NCBI GenBank assembly: GCA_964020155.1
Contig: OZ026551.1
Coordinates: forward strand, 3,202,518 to 3,266,517
Origin: Chondrilla cf. caribensis
Lineage: Eukaryota; Porifera; Demospongiae; Chondrillida; Chondrillidae
Length of the DNA: 64,000 bases
Direction of reading: 5' to 3'
Position 1 is the first letter of the stretch, and the number at the start of each line of letters is the position of its first letter. A program made the translations under genes and the position numbers. The notes beneath the pieces were generated by a model that saw only the letters and a program-made list of their open reading frames with translations, had not been told where the DNA came from and ran no database searches. This document shows, in pieces, positions 31,921 to 44,846 of the stretch.

Positions 31921-34900
31921 TCATATTTTAGTTATGTATTTGTATGTGCAAACACTCCCAAATAAAGTAGTATGTTTATCACATAGGTACATATTATATG
32001 TAGACAGTATACCTACTACCCACAACTCAGGATACACAGGCATGCTAAGTTTAGACAAGTGACAATGTGTTTAGTTAACAGTCAGGAAGTGTGAGATGTA
32101 CAAGCCATACAAATCCCATACATACATGGTATAATCTTCCTGTATCTGTTCTTTTCAGGGCAGGCCTGCCCTGCGCTTGTCTGTGCTGTGAAGTCCCTCA
32201 AAGGAAGTCCCTAACAAAGACAGTTGACGTAAAGGTCATGCATATGCATCAGCACGACCTCAATCATAGACCAGACCATAGGTTCTACAGTGACACAAAT
32301 TATGGGTATGTTTTTGCAATTTTCCCAGGGTCAACAACTGAGGTTCCATAAGGCTGACAGTAATCTATGACATAAGCCCACACATGGGTACAATTAGTCA
32401 ATGACGTAAGTGAGTTTAGCGTAAAAGCACAGCAATTTATCACTGGGGATAGCACAAATGCAATATCAAATGCTTCAGTGAACTCCATCAAATGCTCCAC
32501 TGAACCCCAAATATGCACCGTTAGCAACATTGGGTGCAAATCAGTTTGGGCAACAGTGTGGGATGTATTGACATGCATTCCTGGCGTGTTGTCAATCTTC
32601 AACAGGACAGCGAGGTCTGGTCCCATGGCATGACTAACCCGATAACGAATCACATGGGAATGGCTGGTCTAAGGCTTCACCAGTAGCAGTACAGCACAAA
32701 TATAGTAACAGACAGAGGGGAAATTGCACTTTGATAAGTGCGAGATTCTTCAGTACACACACTTGAGTGGCTTCAGAGTGACAGAATGCACATCATCTCA
32801 CTTACTTTATACTCGACAGCAAAGCTGTCATTTTTCCTCATTTCTTTCATGTAATTAAAGAATTGTGACGTTTTAACTGGTGGTAACAGGTTAACATATT
32901 GTCCTATGAAGAAAAAAGTGCGTTTTAACCAGGCACCAGATGTGATTGCAGTATTCACACATTGACAGTGAAGTGTACGTACTTTCATTCTTGATGTCAG
33001 GTGGCTTGATTTGGTCAATCTCAGCTGCCAATATGTCGTCTTCGTCTGGTGTTGCTCGAGCTGAGGGTGGACACAAACCACTCATTCAAATATGTAACAA
33101 CAGCCACATCAATGATGTCTATCTTGTGTTTGTGGGTGGGATATACATACACAATTACATGTGTACTAAAGTGCATACACTCTAAGTACGTATGTGGGTA
33201 CACATCTACAATAACGCAGAATATACCTACACATACTGCACATAACCACATCCATGTATGTACATGGTAACATACGTATGTAACTATGATATGGTACTTC
33301 ATGTAAAACCAACAATAATTACACAAATATGTACATACGTACGTACGTACGTGTACACTCCCATGTTGCATACACGCATACATATGTACGTACATATGTA
33401 GGATTGAGAGTGGATACAAAATAAAATATACGTATATACCTATGCACAGTGTGTGTGTACATTACATATACATTTATATACAGAGTACTGCATGAATACG
33501 TATGTCTGTACATACGTATAAAAATTGCCCAACGTTGATGGAAACATTAACATAATATGTACGTACATACGTACGTACGTATGCACTGGTGCTATGTACG
33601 TACGTACGTACGTGAATAGGGTATAACGTACCTGTTAATTGACCACTGCTAGGATCACAAACATGCCCATCAGGCTTCTCTCCCTTTGGAGGTAGACTGA
33701 TCACTGTCTCCAGCTCAGGAGGCTCTCGGCTAGTACTCTTGGACAATGTACCTTGGCTATCGGAACCACTCTCACAGAGTTCTTCATTGTGGAAATTCAC
33801 CGTTTTATTCCTTTGGAAGAAGAGCGAAAGTATTGACACTTCACATTACCATACGTGATTTACGTACTGAGTACTGTGCACACTCACACAGGGTACGTTT
33901 TCAAGAAAACCTTTAATGAAGATATTATGTGCAGTGAAACATTTAAGTTCGACTTTTAGCATGAATTAAAATTGTTGACGTTTCAAAATCTGCCATCATT
34001 TTGCTCAATATAAATTATGATATAAATTTCACTGTTGTGGTTACATGTAGGAAAACATTATATACTCATTAATCTACCGTAATTCTTTTCCAAAAAATAA
34101 GGTGGATTAACAAGTTTTGTGGATTAACTGGAAATTCACTGGTAGTTGTACATTGTGTAAAACAAATTCAATCTCAGTCTAATAAATATTATGGTAACCT
34201 CGTGGCAAAACAGTAACATACGTACTTACCAAAACAATCTGCATATTTCCTACACACACATGCACACAGACACACACACACACACACATATTAATATGGC
34301 ACAATATGCTATATGTACATACGTACGTACGTAACTGAATACAACACATAAATGACCAAGACTTTATAAGTGTAAGCTTGACAAAATGTCTCTTACTAAC
34401 CTTTTTTTATACTTGTAGCAGATAACAATTGCCACCAGAACTACAGCCACGACCACGACAAAACTGACAATAATCACCACAGCTAAAACAATTCCAACAG
34501 TTGTTGGTGGTTCTGTACTTAAGATGCCAATAGTTGTTGGTGTGGTGAACAGAGGGACATCCACTAGGAGGTGATATCAGGGAAGATGAATACATGTGAA
34601 GTAAAGACCATCACCACCACCACCACTGCAGCTATGACAAGGTCCCACATACCTGGAGTAGAATCTGGTCCACTGCCACCTGCAGTACTGACTCCAACAA
34701 CAAGAGAATAGGTTACACCTTCACTCAAATCAATAATAGTTGTAGAATTCTGTTGTGTTTGTTGTGACTGTGCCTGTCTGGACACTCTCCCACTAGTTCC
34801 TGTTGGTGTGTATGTTATAGTATACACAGGGAATCCCCTGGCCTCCCTTGGAGTTAGACTGGTCCAACTGACCATCATTTCACTAGAGGACAATCTCTCA

Positions 34901-37303
34901 ACATTGATCCCACTCACTGCTACTGTGGGTACTACAGTGGGAAGAGGACAATGCAAACCAACCATGGATCCGGTTTGGATGGCATCAACTACGTATGTAC
35001 ATACATAGTCATCATACCATACCATATGAACTAAATGGCAACATCACACACATTCGTAAAATGCACACACAAAATAGACACAGTCAACATACTCAGTTCT
35101 TTGGAGAAGAACAGTTTCTGTTCACTCTCTTCACCAGTACCACCTCCTTCTGTTTCTGCTATCACCACAACACTGTAAGGGACACCGGGGACTATTGGAT
35201 GCAATAGAGAATTAATGAAGCATAAACGTCATTATATGGATTCACATACAAATGTATACATTTGAATACAAGCAAATAATATATTCACGTCTACATACGT
35301 ACGTACATGTACGTAAATGTACGTAAGTAGGCACGTATATATGTATACCTATGTATACATACATAAATACATATACATATGTAAGTACACAAATACAAAT
35401 TATTGACATGATTGTACTCACCAAGTCCACTTATCTCAATCTCACGAGTAGATTCATTGGTGTTCAGTGTGTTGTCATTCTGACTGTCATATTCCCTGTA
35501 TTTCACCGTATACTTCGTGATGACTCCATTGAGAGGGTCGGGGAGACTCCAGGACACACTGACTCGACTATCATTGTCAACTTTGCTCACTGTGATGTCC
35601 ACTGGTCCAGGGGCTGAGGGGATAACATCACACATACGTAACTGTCAGTCTTACAAGGAAATTTATTAATCTGTGAAGACAGATATTACTGTACATCACA
35701 TCACTGTACATCTCACATGGAAATATATTAATGAGTGAAGACAGATACTAAACCCAGCAGACACTACCAACTCACCACCCTGGGGTGTGGTGATGTTCTT
35801 GTACATGCTGTATGGACCTGTACCATTGACGTTAACAGCAGCAACACGACATGCATACATTGTGTGGTGTGGAAGATTGGAGAATGTCATAGTAGTGGTC
35901 CCTGTCTCCGTAGGTCCCCTGGGGATACCCTCACCCAAGCACTCCACATAGTAGCCTGTGATGATACCATTCCTGTCTGTCTCATTTGGCATGCTCCAAG
36001 AAAGCTGTAATGAGGTCATTCCCTGTACAGTCAGTGTAACATCAACCGGAGGACCAGAAGGTTCTGAGGAAGCAGCAACATTCCACTACATACAAAGCAT
36101 CTACGTCAACGGGAATAGTCTCAAACTCACTGGCGCTGGAGGTCATTACTGGGACATCACGAGACCTGTCATTGATATAACACACATACTCTGTGAATTC
36201 CTCCAAATCACTGATAGTCACTGAACCACTATTCAGTGTTGATGAGGATGTCTCACAAGAGGATGGTATTGTTTTATCCAAACAACAGGTTCCACTAACG
36301 ACTGTATTGTCAGGTAGAGGTTCCCATAGCAACTGTACTGATGTCGTACTGACAGAATACGACATGATCACAACACCTACCAGAAGCAAACTACAATCAT
36401 AACACATGTACAGAATTGTCTCAGTCAGAATCTTAACATGTACCTTCTTCCACTCGTACAGTAACAGTTGGAGTATTCCCTGCAAGTTCACGGCACTGGT
36501 ATGTCTGTATAATATTATCTTGGAAGTCTGTAATCACTAATTCTTGATTCTGACCAGCTGATCTTTGGAATACAGGGTCAGTCCTATCAGTGCTGACGCC
36601 AACGACTGTTGAACCTAAAACAATAGCGTCCCAATTCTTTGCTCCACTCCCTCCCTGACATGATATGGTAAAGTTGGTCCCAAAAGGAGCATAGAAGTTG
36701 TCATTGGTGTAATCGACTCCATTTGATATAATACTCAACTGAGCAGTAGTAAGCGCTGAGGAAATGCAAATAATATACTATATCCAACAATGGGCAATAA
36801 CCTACGTACAATACAGTATACGGACACCACAATAAAAATGTTAACTCGGCAGGTTGGTTTGTAGAAACTGTACAACCGTCTTCTATAATTAACACAGGGC
36901 TATTTACAGACGACATTAGGTCTAACTCATGCGCACAGAGTGCGCCAGTACACTTCCAACTAGACATGCTTTCACCATAGACTCTAGATACCTATGTAGG
37001 GTCTATGCTCTCCCGACCACCAGATAGAGACGGTAGTACGAAGTGAGGCGCGGGAGTCATACAACTCGCGGGAGCAACTCACTAATACACGCTACAGAAA
37101 CACAAAGTCAGACCTAAACTTGGAAGATTGGAGAGTCCTCACACCTTAACGTCTATACTACGTACGTAATACTAGGTCTGTGGTCTGACTGATTCTGATT
37201 CTGATGATAGGTACCCAAAACGGGTTACGTTGTACCTACTCGTTTGGCTCATTCACTCACCCAATACGCTGCCTACAAAGAAGGGATAGACTAGAATATT
37301 CAT
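21817..37303 (-). CDS. Receptor-type protein tyrosine phosphatase: SP, Ig-like, four FN3, TM, D1, D2
   Basis: Exons seen (minus): 37303-37261 (signal peptide), 36755-36444 (Ig-like), 36376-36131, 36063-35776, 35613-35422, 35191-35093, 34931-34653 (FN3 stalk), 34563-34401 (TM), 33810-33632, 33060-32983, 32903-32806, 31472-31386, 30484-30387, 29551-29423, 28473-28319, 27224-27089, 26862-26716 (D1), 26162-26069, 25607-25540, 25441-25325, 25170-25039, 24040-23892, 22851-22716, 21906-21817 (D2). About 1170 residues are assembled. Two small D1 exons (before PPIVPY, and the one carrying the family's IATQ before GPLP) were not found. RPTPs remove phosphate from tyrosines of membrane-proximal proteins. 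The ectodomain and TM exons are nearly the same as in the receptor genes to the right, including parts of the introns, which makes this gene the enzymatic member of the cluster. Confidence 0.9.
21975..22195. repeat. Minisatellite, about 23-bp unit, some eight copies
   Basis: Units of the type ACACTCATCTGTACATGGG then TGAC alternate TCAGTACATGGG and CTGTACATGGG variants. It lies in the last intron of the RPTP gene. Confidence 0.8.
23137..23205. repeat. 69-bp near-perfect hairpin in an RPTP intron
   Basis: Arms begin ATACAGTCACACTT and end AAGTGTGACTGTAT. The stem continues through ATCACCTC and GAGGTGAT to a tiny loop. Probably a hairpin MITE or its core. Confidence 0.75.
24471..25011. mobile_element. 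541-bp MITE with about 40-bp inverted ends and an 8-bp target duplication
   Basis: The left end GGTACTAATCAT then AAAACTGAACGTTCTACGGG is matched inverted at 24,963-25,011. Internal GGGTACGGGTACGGGTAC repeats sit next to the right end. GTACATAC flanks both ends directly (24,463-24,470 and 25,012-25,019), the 8-bp size expected for hAT-like elements. GTACATAC is a common word in this genome, which weakens the duplication evidence. The element has no coding capacity and lies in an RPTP intron. Confidence 0.7.
25640..25900. repeat. CA microsatellite with flanks mirrored at 31,720-31,810
   Basis: The flank CTCACTCACTTAATCACTCAC and the adjoining GTATACTGTACAGAAT occur inverted next to the GT tract at about 31,720-31,795. 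Both are in introns of the RPTP gene. The long CA frames here are artefacts. Confidence 0.75.
30713..30848. repeat. 136-bp hairpin (MITE-like) in an RPTP intron
   Basis: Arms GATAAATC, CCTTGGGTTGGTACATG and AAGACTAATTGACC pair with GGTCAATTAGTCTT, CATGTACCAACCCAAGG and GATTTATC. TA lies on both sides, as for a TA-target element. Confidence 0.7.
31497..31915. repeat. Compound GT/GC microsatellite
   Basis: Long GT runs with a (GC) tract at 31,541-31,555 and interspersed ACACTGT breaks, then a second GT run at about 31,840-31,913. It lies in an RPTP intron directly next to a D1 exon. Confidence 0.85.
34653..36755 (-). other. RPTP ectodomain: Ig-like domain plus four FN3 domains
   Basis: The first exon has the Ig pattern FTISCQGGSGAKNW ... 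YQCREL (Cys-Trp-Cys). Next come FN3a (one exon, SVQLLWEPLP), FN3b (one exon, LQLSWSMPNETDRNGIITGY, with MYACRVAAVN), FN3c (two exons, VSVSWSLPDPLNG and YSVVVIAE) and FN3d (one exon, MMVSWTSLTPREARGFPVY). All exons begin and end in phase 1 except the split inside FN3c, which is also phase 1, so every exon is a symmetric cassette. Confidence 0.88.
37261..37303 (-). other. Signal-peptide exon of the RPTP
   Basis: A 43-bp frame from ATG at 37303 gives MNILVYPFFVGSVLG and stops at a GTGAGTG donor in phase 1. The signal exons of receptors A and C are also 43 bp and phase 1 and end VLG or VVG, which supports this choice. No alternative start with a hydrophobic leader was found between 36755 and 37500. 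Confidence 0.75.
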
Positions 37304-37757
37304 TTCTTCTGGCTTTGTCGCACTCTACAGTTGGTTCTGACGCAGTGACGGTAACAAGTTTCCTGGCACGAATTAGGTGTTTACACCATGCACTATTGCG
37401 CTATGTTAGGAATGAATACAATATTTATACGGAATGTACGAATGTCTCACGTATATTAATCTATAGATACAGTATGTTATGAAGTACCATGTTCGGCGTA
37501 TGTATCACAATAATATCGCATAATAGTAAAACTGACTTTAATTCTTTAGTGATAATATTAGCACTACATCTATAATGTCTTGAATATAGCACATGCATTT
37601 ATAAGCAAAAATAATCTCTTACAGGACACTCAAACATCTATGGTCTATAGCTTGATATAGTTGATTGTTTGATTATTACTGTTGTAGTTGATTGAAATCT
37701 GTCTGATCACACATGACATGGCAGTGGAGAAAACTGTCAACACACATGCCAAGATAA

Positions 37758-37964
37758 GACTATGTGGAGTGCTTGGGTGAGGGTATCCCCAGGGGGGTTA
37801 CAGAGACAGGGACAACTACTATGACATTCTGGAATCTTCCACACCACACAATGTATGCATGTCGTGTTGCTGCTGTTAACGTCAATGGTACTGGTCCATA
37901 CAGCATGTACAAGAACATCACTACACCCCAGGGTGGTGAGATGTTGGTGTCTGCTGAATTTCTA
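37758..37964 (+). pseudogene. Orphan 3' part of an FN3b exon
   Basis: The frame VECLGEGIPRG, then TMYACRVAAVNVNG and KNITTPQGG, matches the second half of FN3b in all the receptors and keeps the exon-end GGTGGTGAG donor. The first half, its acceptor and all other exons are absent. It is a relic of an earlier gene copy or of the breakpoint between the inverted RPTP and receptor A. Confidence 0.8.
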
Positions 37965-38212
37965 TGCAAGACAGATAGTGATGTGTGATGCTTCTCTCCT
38001 GTAGTCCAGTCAAGTACAGTGCCACTATATTAACCTCTGGAATCATTATTGTTTTGGTGGTATATAATTGTCATTTTGTTGTTATGGTGGTACTTTGTTC
38101 TGCTTGTAATTTTGTCAAAAGACAACTACAGTTATAGTGATGGTTAATGAGATTCTGTATATGGCCTTTTATATACATTATGTGAGAGTGTACATAATGT
38201 ATAAGTAGTGTG

Positions 38213-38640
<428 letters not shown>

Positions 38641-39444
38641 ACCACCACTAAATAATGCTACTACAGAAGCTACTAACAACATGAAACTTGGTGGAATACG
38701 TATGTGTAGATACAGTGTAGTTGGACCTGTTTTATCCAATCCCATTTGTTCCTATATCATACAACTCAGCCAAGGTATGAATAGGTGAATATATGGGATA
38801 AATTACTATAATAGTCAAGACGACAGTAACTTATGGGGTCCCAGCTCAGGCAATCTTTTGTCCAGAAGATGATCTGTGAGGAGGAGATGGCAATATTTCC
38901 TGCATCATTTTTTCCTCTTTTATTTTAATTTAAGTATACCAATCATATTGAATCAGCTACTAGGGTATGGTATCGGCGATAGCAGACCTATAACCTGTAA
39001 TACGGTAACTGACCTTCTATACTTATGCATTCCGTATAATATAGAGTATCTACGTATATGGTTGTACCATAGACCCTATGGTTGTACAGATCAACGCGGC
39101 AATGTTATTAATAATAATAGGAATAGAAATTACTGTGCGTGTGGTTGGAAACGAGCTAACTTAAAGGTGGATTGCCTCTCTAATTCAGAAGAAAAACAAA
39201 ACTAACTCGCGTCTATGAGGAAACGCTAACGTTTGGTAAGGTGTTGCTGAGTTGGTGTGTAAAACTGATACAAATAGCGCCATACGTATCTATTCACTCG
39301 CCAAACCTCATAGATACTCTGTTAACGATCGTTTCTTCCTTCATTTACATTATATAGCCTCGTCATGGTGGTTTAAATCCCTGCGATTCTGTTTACCGAA
39401 TACGGATTCAGCAGTAACATATTAGCTGTGGACGAGAGGTCGTT

Positions 39445-39839
39445 ATGAGTATCTCAACAATATTGCTGATCTCGAGCTGTGTTCTGGGTGAGATTCCATA
39501 TACGTTACCAAGGTAGACTTACGTAATTCTAGTCCATATCAAAGTTTACGTCTATGTTATACCATATTATTATTTGTGTTTTCTAATAGTAGTAAAAATA
39601 AAGTAAACAAGGTCACATACAATAATGTATAAAATACTATATTGTAACATTGTACAGATATGAATAATAAACAGAATAATTGACTAGACATGATATGTCA
39701 TGATTTAAAGTAATTAATCCCACTGTAACATTTCTGGGAATTAAAAGTGACCGAGCAGCTAAGGTGTTAGTCCTCTTTGCACTCCCAAGTACTGGAGCTG
39801 AAAACTGGTTATAAAGACTGTGAATTATCACAATGTTTC

Positions 39840-39884
<45 letters not shown>

Positions 39885-42800
39885 TGAATATGTACCATAC
39901 TTTCTCAGACCATGCAATAATAATAATATTACATTATGTGATGCCTGTGAATGGTGGAACCTTTTAGCTTTGGTCCAGTCATGGGAAACCAGAGTGTTTA
40001 GAAACAACTTAATTTTACTGAAGACAAACTTCTGGTTGAAGCATCTCGAAAATGTACATCTATATGAGGAGGAAGAGAGTTTGCAAGATTCCTCTAATTC
40101 CAAAGTGCAATTCATGCATGTTTCACAATCCTATTCTGTTAGCTAGGTAAAATATGACCTTTGTCTATATGGATTCCATTCCCACCTAGGACATCACGTG
40201 TGTTAAAGTCAGAGCAAAGTAACATTAAATTGGTTGATGTACATGTACATATTTGTACGTACAGTATGTACATCCACCATCTACATACAATTTCTTTTAG
40301 GTTATGGAGATGAGGGGGCAATTCTCTTCTCGAGCTCTTTGGAGAAATCATCCCCTCCCAACTAGGTCTGGAGATTCTACAGTCATCTTCATTCTTAGAA
40401 AAAATAATGTCTGCACATAGTAACAATATGTAAATTGTGTTCCCTTCACCACTTATACAAATGTCTTTTTATCTTTACTGAAAGAAACTTTCATTACTGC
40501 GGATATGTACATAATACATGGGTATGCAAAAAATGTCTTAACTGAGATATTCACATAATCCAGAAACTAAAATATCTGAACATTTTCATATGGAACAGAT
40601 TTGTTTTGATAATTGAGGTCCCACTGTATACGCATCTCCCCACACACTCGCATGCACACATACACATACAAACATTTACGTATAAATACACGCCTTCACA
40701 CATATGTACACACACACACAAATCATCACAATGAAACATCACATGTGTGTACATTCACATGTATATATGTGCATACATGCATTCATACACGTACATTCAT
40801 AAATGCACAGTAGTCGATCGTGCATATGTCGATGTGTGCAACCAAACATATGCACCTCCCAATACAGGTACACACACACATGGATGCATACTTGTATGCA
40901 TGTATATACATCTACATATGTATATTTGTGCTTTGCAATTAAGTCAAAAACACTCCATTTGGCTACTCTCTCTATAGTGCTACAATCAGTCATTAATATT
41001 AAATTTCATAATCGAGATGTCTTGTCTTAATAAGCTCTAAATAACATTATAGCCATATTTGATTTGTGGTCTCTTATCATTCCCAACGTACTTTGAAATG
41101 ACACAGTTTATTGTAATTATTTATCTCCCACAATTTGCAGAGGTATCCTTGTACTGAATATTATGGAAGTACTATAGTATCATTGTCGCTGCTCAATGCA
41201 GCAGGTTGTCCATATGACAAGTAGCCACCACTAGGCAGACTATTACATCAACGTTGTTGCTGCAAACTCACTAGCCCTAGTGGCTATCACTGCAAATGGT
41301 AGCCATTTTCCCGCCACGTGGACCCCACAGTCCTAGATAATTCCCTTGTTTATTTTCAAATAATGCTCAACACAGTCAGTGACACATCATTCAAACTACA
41401 CTTTGTATAATTATAGTTATTTTGCAATCCCTTTTTCCACCAATTAAACTGCCAGGTTGACATCTATAATCTGATGTACACATATACTGCACAGTAGGTT
41501 GGTGCACAGTGCTGGTTATACTTATTATTTTCATTTCCTCGATGCTTACAACTCCACAGTTGAGTCTGTAATGTGCTAACACTGCATGTGTTGAAGAAAA
41601 GGTTTCATGTTTTTTCCTAATTATATTGCAACCTGCTGAGTTTGCATGATAATATATTGCCCATAAATGTACTGTATTGTAGGTTAGTGCCCATTGTTGG
41701 ATATAGTATATTATTTGTACTTCCTCAGCGCTTACTACTGCTCAGTTGAGTTTAAAATCAAATGGAGTTGATTACACCAATGGCAACTTCTATGCTCCTT
41801 TTGGGATCAACTTTACCATATCATGTGAGGGAGAGAGTGGAGCAAAGAATTGGGACGTTATTGTTTTAGGTTCAACAGTCGTTGGTGTCAGCACTGATAG
41901 GACTGACCCTGTATTCCAAAGATCAGCTGGTCAGAATCAAGAATTAGTGATTACAGACTTCCAAGATAATATTATACAGACATACCAGTGCCGTGAACTT
42001 GCAGGGAATACTCCAACTGTTACTGTACGAGTGGAAGAAGGTACATGTTAAGATTCTGACTGAGACAATTCTGTACATGTGTTATGATTGTAGTTTGCTT
42101 CTGGTAGGTGTTGTGATCATGTCGTATTCTGTCAGTACGACATCAGTACAGTTGCTATGGGAACCTCTACCTGACAATACAGTTGTTAGTGGAACCTGTT
42201 GTTTGGATAAAACAATACCATCGTCTTGTGAGACTTCCTCATCAACACTGAATAGTGGTTCAGTGACTATCAGTGATTTGGAGGAATTCACAGAGTATGT
42301 GTGTTATATCAATGACAGGTCTCGTGATGTCCCAGTAATAACCTCCAGTGCCAGTGAGTTTGACACTATTCCTGTTGACTTCAGCGATTTGTTAGTGATG
42401 GAATGTTGCTGCTTCCTCAGAACCTTCTGGTCCTCCACTTGATGTTACTCTGATTGTACTGGGAATGACCTCATTACAGCTTTCTTGGGGCATGCCAGTT
42501 GAGACAGACAGGAATGGTATCATCACAGGCTACTATGTGGAGTGCTTGGGTGAGGGTATCCCCAGGGGACCTATGGAGACAGGGACAACTACTATGACAT
42601 TCTCCAATCTTCCACACCACACAATGTATGCATGTCGTGTTGCTGCTGTTAACGTCAATGGTACAGGTCCATACAGCATGTACAAGAACATCACTACACC
42701 TCAGGGTGGTGAGTTGGTAGTGTCTGCTGGGTTTAGTATCTGTCTTCACTAATTAATAAATTTCCATTTGAGATGTACAGTGATGTGTGATGTTATCCCC

Positions 42801-43086
42801 TCAGCCCTTGGACCAGTGGACATCACAGTGAGCAAAGTTAATGATAGTCGAGTCAGTGTGTCCTGGAGTCTCCCCAACCCTCTCAATGGAGTCGTCACCA
42901 AGTATACGGTGAAATACAGGGAATATGACAGTCAGGTTGACAACACACTGAACACCAATGAATCTACTCGTGATATTGAAATAAGTGGACTTGGTGAGTG
43001 TAATCACGTGCAATCATACATACATAGATGTTAGTTATATCTATATATGCATACTTTTGTCTGTAGACTTGCTCGAATTCCAATGC

Positions 43087-43128
<42 letters not shown>

Positions 43129-44244
43129 TCATGTATAAGAATCTATGCTTGATTAATGTTTCTATTTTCTATTGCATCCAATAGTTCCTGGCGTCCCTTA
43201 CAGTGTTGTGGTGATAGCAGAAACAGGAGGAGGTGCTGGTGAAGAAAGTGAACGGACATTGTTCTTCTCCAAAGAACTGAGTATGTTGACTGTGTCTATT
43301 TTGTGTGTGTATTGTATGTATCAAGCACTGTTCAAATGGTATGTATGTGATGTTGCTGCTCAGTTCAAATGGTATGGGATGATGACTATGTACATACATA
43401 CGTAGTTCATCCAAACCTGATCCATGGTTGGTTTGTGTTGTCCTCCACCCACTGTAGTGCCCACAGTAGCAGTGAGCGGGGTCAGTGTTGAGAGACTGTC
43501 CTCTAGTGAATTGATGGTCAGTTGGACCAGTCTGACTCCAAGGGAGGCCAGGGGATTCCCTGTGTATACTGTAACATACACGCCAACAGGAACTAGTGGG
43601 AGAGTGTCCAGACAGGCACAGTCACAACAAACACAACAGAATTCTACGACTATCAATGATTTGATGGAAGGTGCAACCTATTCTGTTGTTGTTGGAGTCA
43701 GTACTGCAGGTGGCAGTGGACCAGATTCTACTCCAGGTATGTGGGACCTTGTCATAGCTACAGTGGTGGTGGTGGTGATGGTGGTGGTGGTGATGTTCAC
43801 ATGTATTCATCTTCCCTGATATCACCTCCTAGTGGATGTCCCTCTATTCACCACACCAACAGTTGACCTCTCGAGTACAGAACCACCACCAACTGTTGGA
43901 ATTGTTATAGCTGTGGTGGTTATTGTCGTTGTTATCATGCTGGCGGCTGCAGTTCTAGTGGCAATTGTGGTTTACTACCAATATCGAAAAAGGTTAGTGA
44001 GAGAGACATTCATGTGTGCACAGTTTCCTCAGTACAGCAAGTGTAAACACACCAGATATTATGATCCGTATTCGATTCTTTTTTTCATTGCAGAAATCAA
44101 CCTTCTATATATGACGTTGACTATACTGAAGGTGGCGATGATGTCAAATTACAGAAGAGTCCAGCTTATGATACAGTACAGTTGAGCGGATGTACTAGCT
44201 CCAGTGCTCCAGAGTATGAAAATGTACAGCTGCAGATGGTGTAA
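39445..44244 (+). CDS. Receptor A: signal peptide, Ig-like, four FN3, TM, tyrosine-motif tail
   Basis: Exons: 39445-39487, 41729-42040, 42108-42353, 42421-42708, 42805-42993, 43185-43280, 43458-43736, 43833-43992, 44094-44244; sum 1764 bp, 587 residues in frame. Signal peptide MSISTILLISSCVLG; Ig-like about 15-118 (FTISCEG, NW, YQCREL); FN3a 119-200, FN3b 201-296, FN3c 297-391, FN3d 392-484; TM about 505-532 (GIVIAVVVIVVVIM), then a YYQYRKR stop-transfer; tail 538-587 with YDVDYT, AYDTVQL and EYENVQL. There is no kinase or phosphatase domain. The ectodomain is nearly identical to that of the opposite-strand RPTP. It is a type I receptor whose tail looks like an SH2-docking platform; ligand unknown. 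Confidence 0.87.
39842..39880. repeat. TA microsatellite in intron 1 of receptor A
   Basis: About 39 bp of TA repeat. Intron 1 (39,488-41,728) is 2.2 kb and otherwise resembles intron 1 of receptor C over most of its length; no exon is seen in it. Confidence 0.8.
41729..42040 (+). other. Ig-like exon of receptor A
   Basis: 104 codons in a symmetric phase 1 exon. Two cysteines about 65 residues apart flank a tryptophan (SCEG, NW, YQC). It is the same cassette as RPTP 36444-36755 and receptor C 54970-55287. Confidence 0.8.
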
Positions 44245-44750
44245 TAGCCACTGGTGATTACAGTTACTAAGTAGTGGACTCACCATATTATACATAATAA
44301 CATGTACATATGTTCATAATAATTTAATCATTGTATATATGTATGCATACATAGGAAAAAACACTACGCTACATAGAGTTGGAATGGTATGAATCAGAAT
44401 GGAGTGTGATCAAATCTGATTAGGCCAGGTGTATGTGCATTGTGTATAGTATTTCATTATAGTATAATTTTATGAGAATAATTTGATTTGCAATTGAATA
44501 ATAATGTACTATATTAATTTTATTGTATTATAGTGCAAATGGAAATATACTGCTTATATAGTACATACATACATACACAGATTATTATTTAGGTATAGGA
44601 TACAAAATTATATATAATAATAATAATAATATACATAATAATATTATACTACATAACAGTCTCTGATCAATGCAAAAATGGTTGATTGGCTAGGTGTCGT
44701 CATGGGAAAAATTAAATGCAATTCACTAGCCAAATGTTTATTCACTCCAA
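44245..44750 (+). other. 3' flank of receptor A, shared with B and C
   Basis: Begins CACTGGTGATTACAGTTAC and continues through AATAACATGT and an AT-rich stretch. It is clearly homologous to 51,368-51,720 and 57,526-57,960. It probably holds the 3' UTR; no polyadenylation site is chosen. Confidence 0.6.
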
Positions 44751-44819
44751 ACATTTTGACAGCTCATGATCACTGCTGTCTTCGTCCTTGATGAAGACAG
44801 CAGTGAGCTGTTGAAATGT
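44751..44819. repeat. Imperfect hairpin
   Basis: ACATTTTGACAGCTC and CACTGCTGTCTTC pair with GAAGACAGCAGTG and GAGCTGTTGAAATGT, with a 5-base bulge on the left arm and a 9-base loop. It lies just downstream of the GTPase fragment on the minus strand. Confidence 0.7.
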
Positions 44820-44846
44820 ATTGTACACGTACACTCATAAACGTAC

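Larger units (their letters stand above)
26716..32903 (-). other. RPTP D1 domain, catalytically complete motifs
   Basis: Visible in order: FFNYMKEMRKNDSF, YIDDHSRV, DYINASFI, GPLPHTTSDFWQMV, NKMSVIVMLTK, CVQYWND, FQYTAWPDHGVP (WPD loop with the acid), LLVHC joined to SAGVGRSGT (P-loop Cys and Arg, codon for Ser split by the intron 28318-27225), and a Q-loop region RPYMIQNLEQY. This domain should be an active tyrosine phosphatase. Confidence 0.9.

Noticed and set aside
32300..32653. 117-codon minus-strand frame inside the RPTP gene
   Set aside because: I recognise no family, it does not fit the missing D1 exons, and no splice structure includes it.
35735..36010. Antisense frames of 70-90 codons across FN3 exons, repeated in each receptor copy
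   Set aside because: They are shadows of conserved FN3b, FN3a and FN3c exons. Conservation follows from the sense strand and their borders ignore splice sites.
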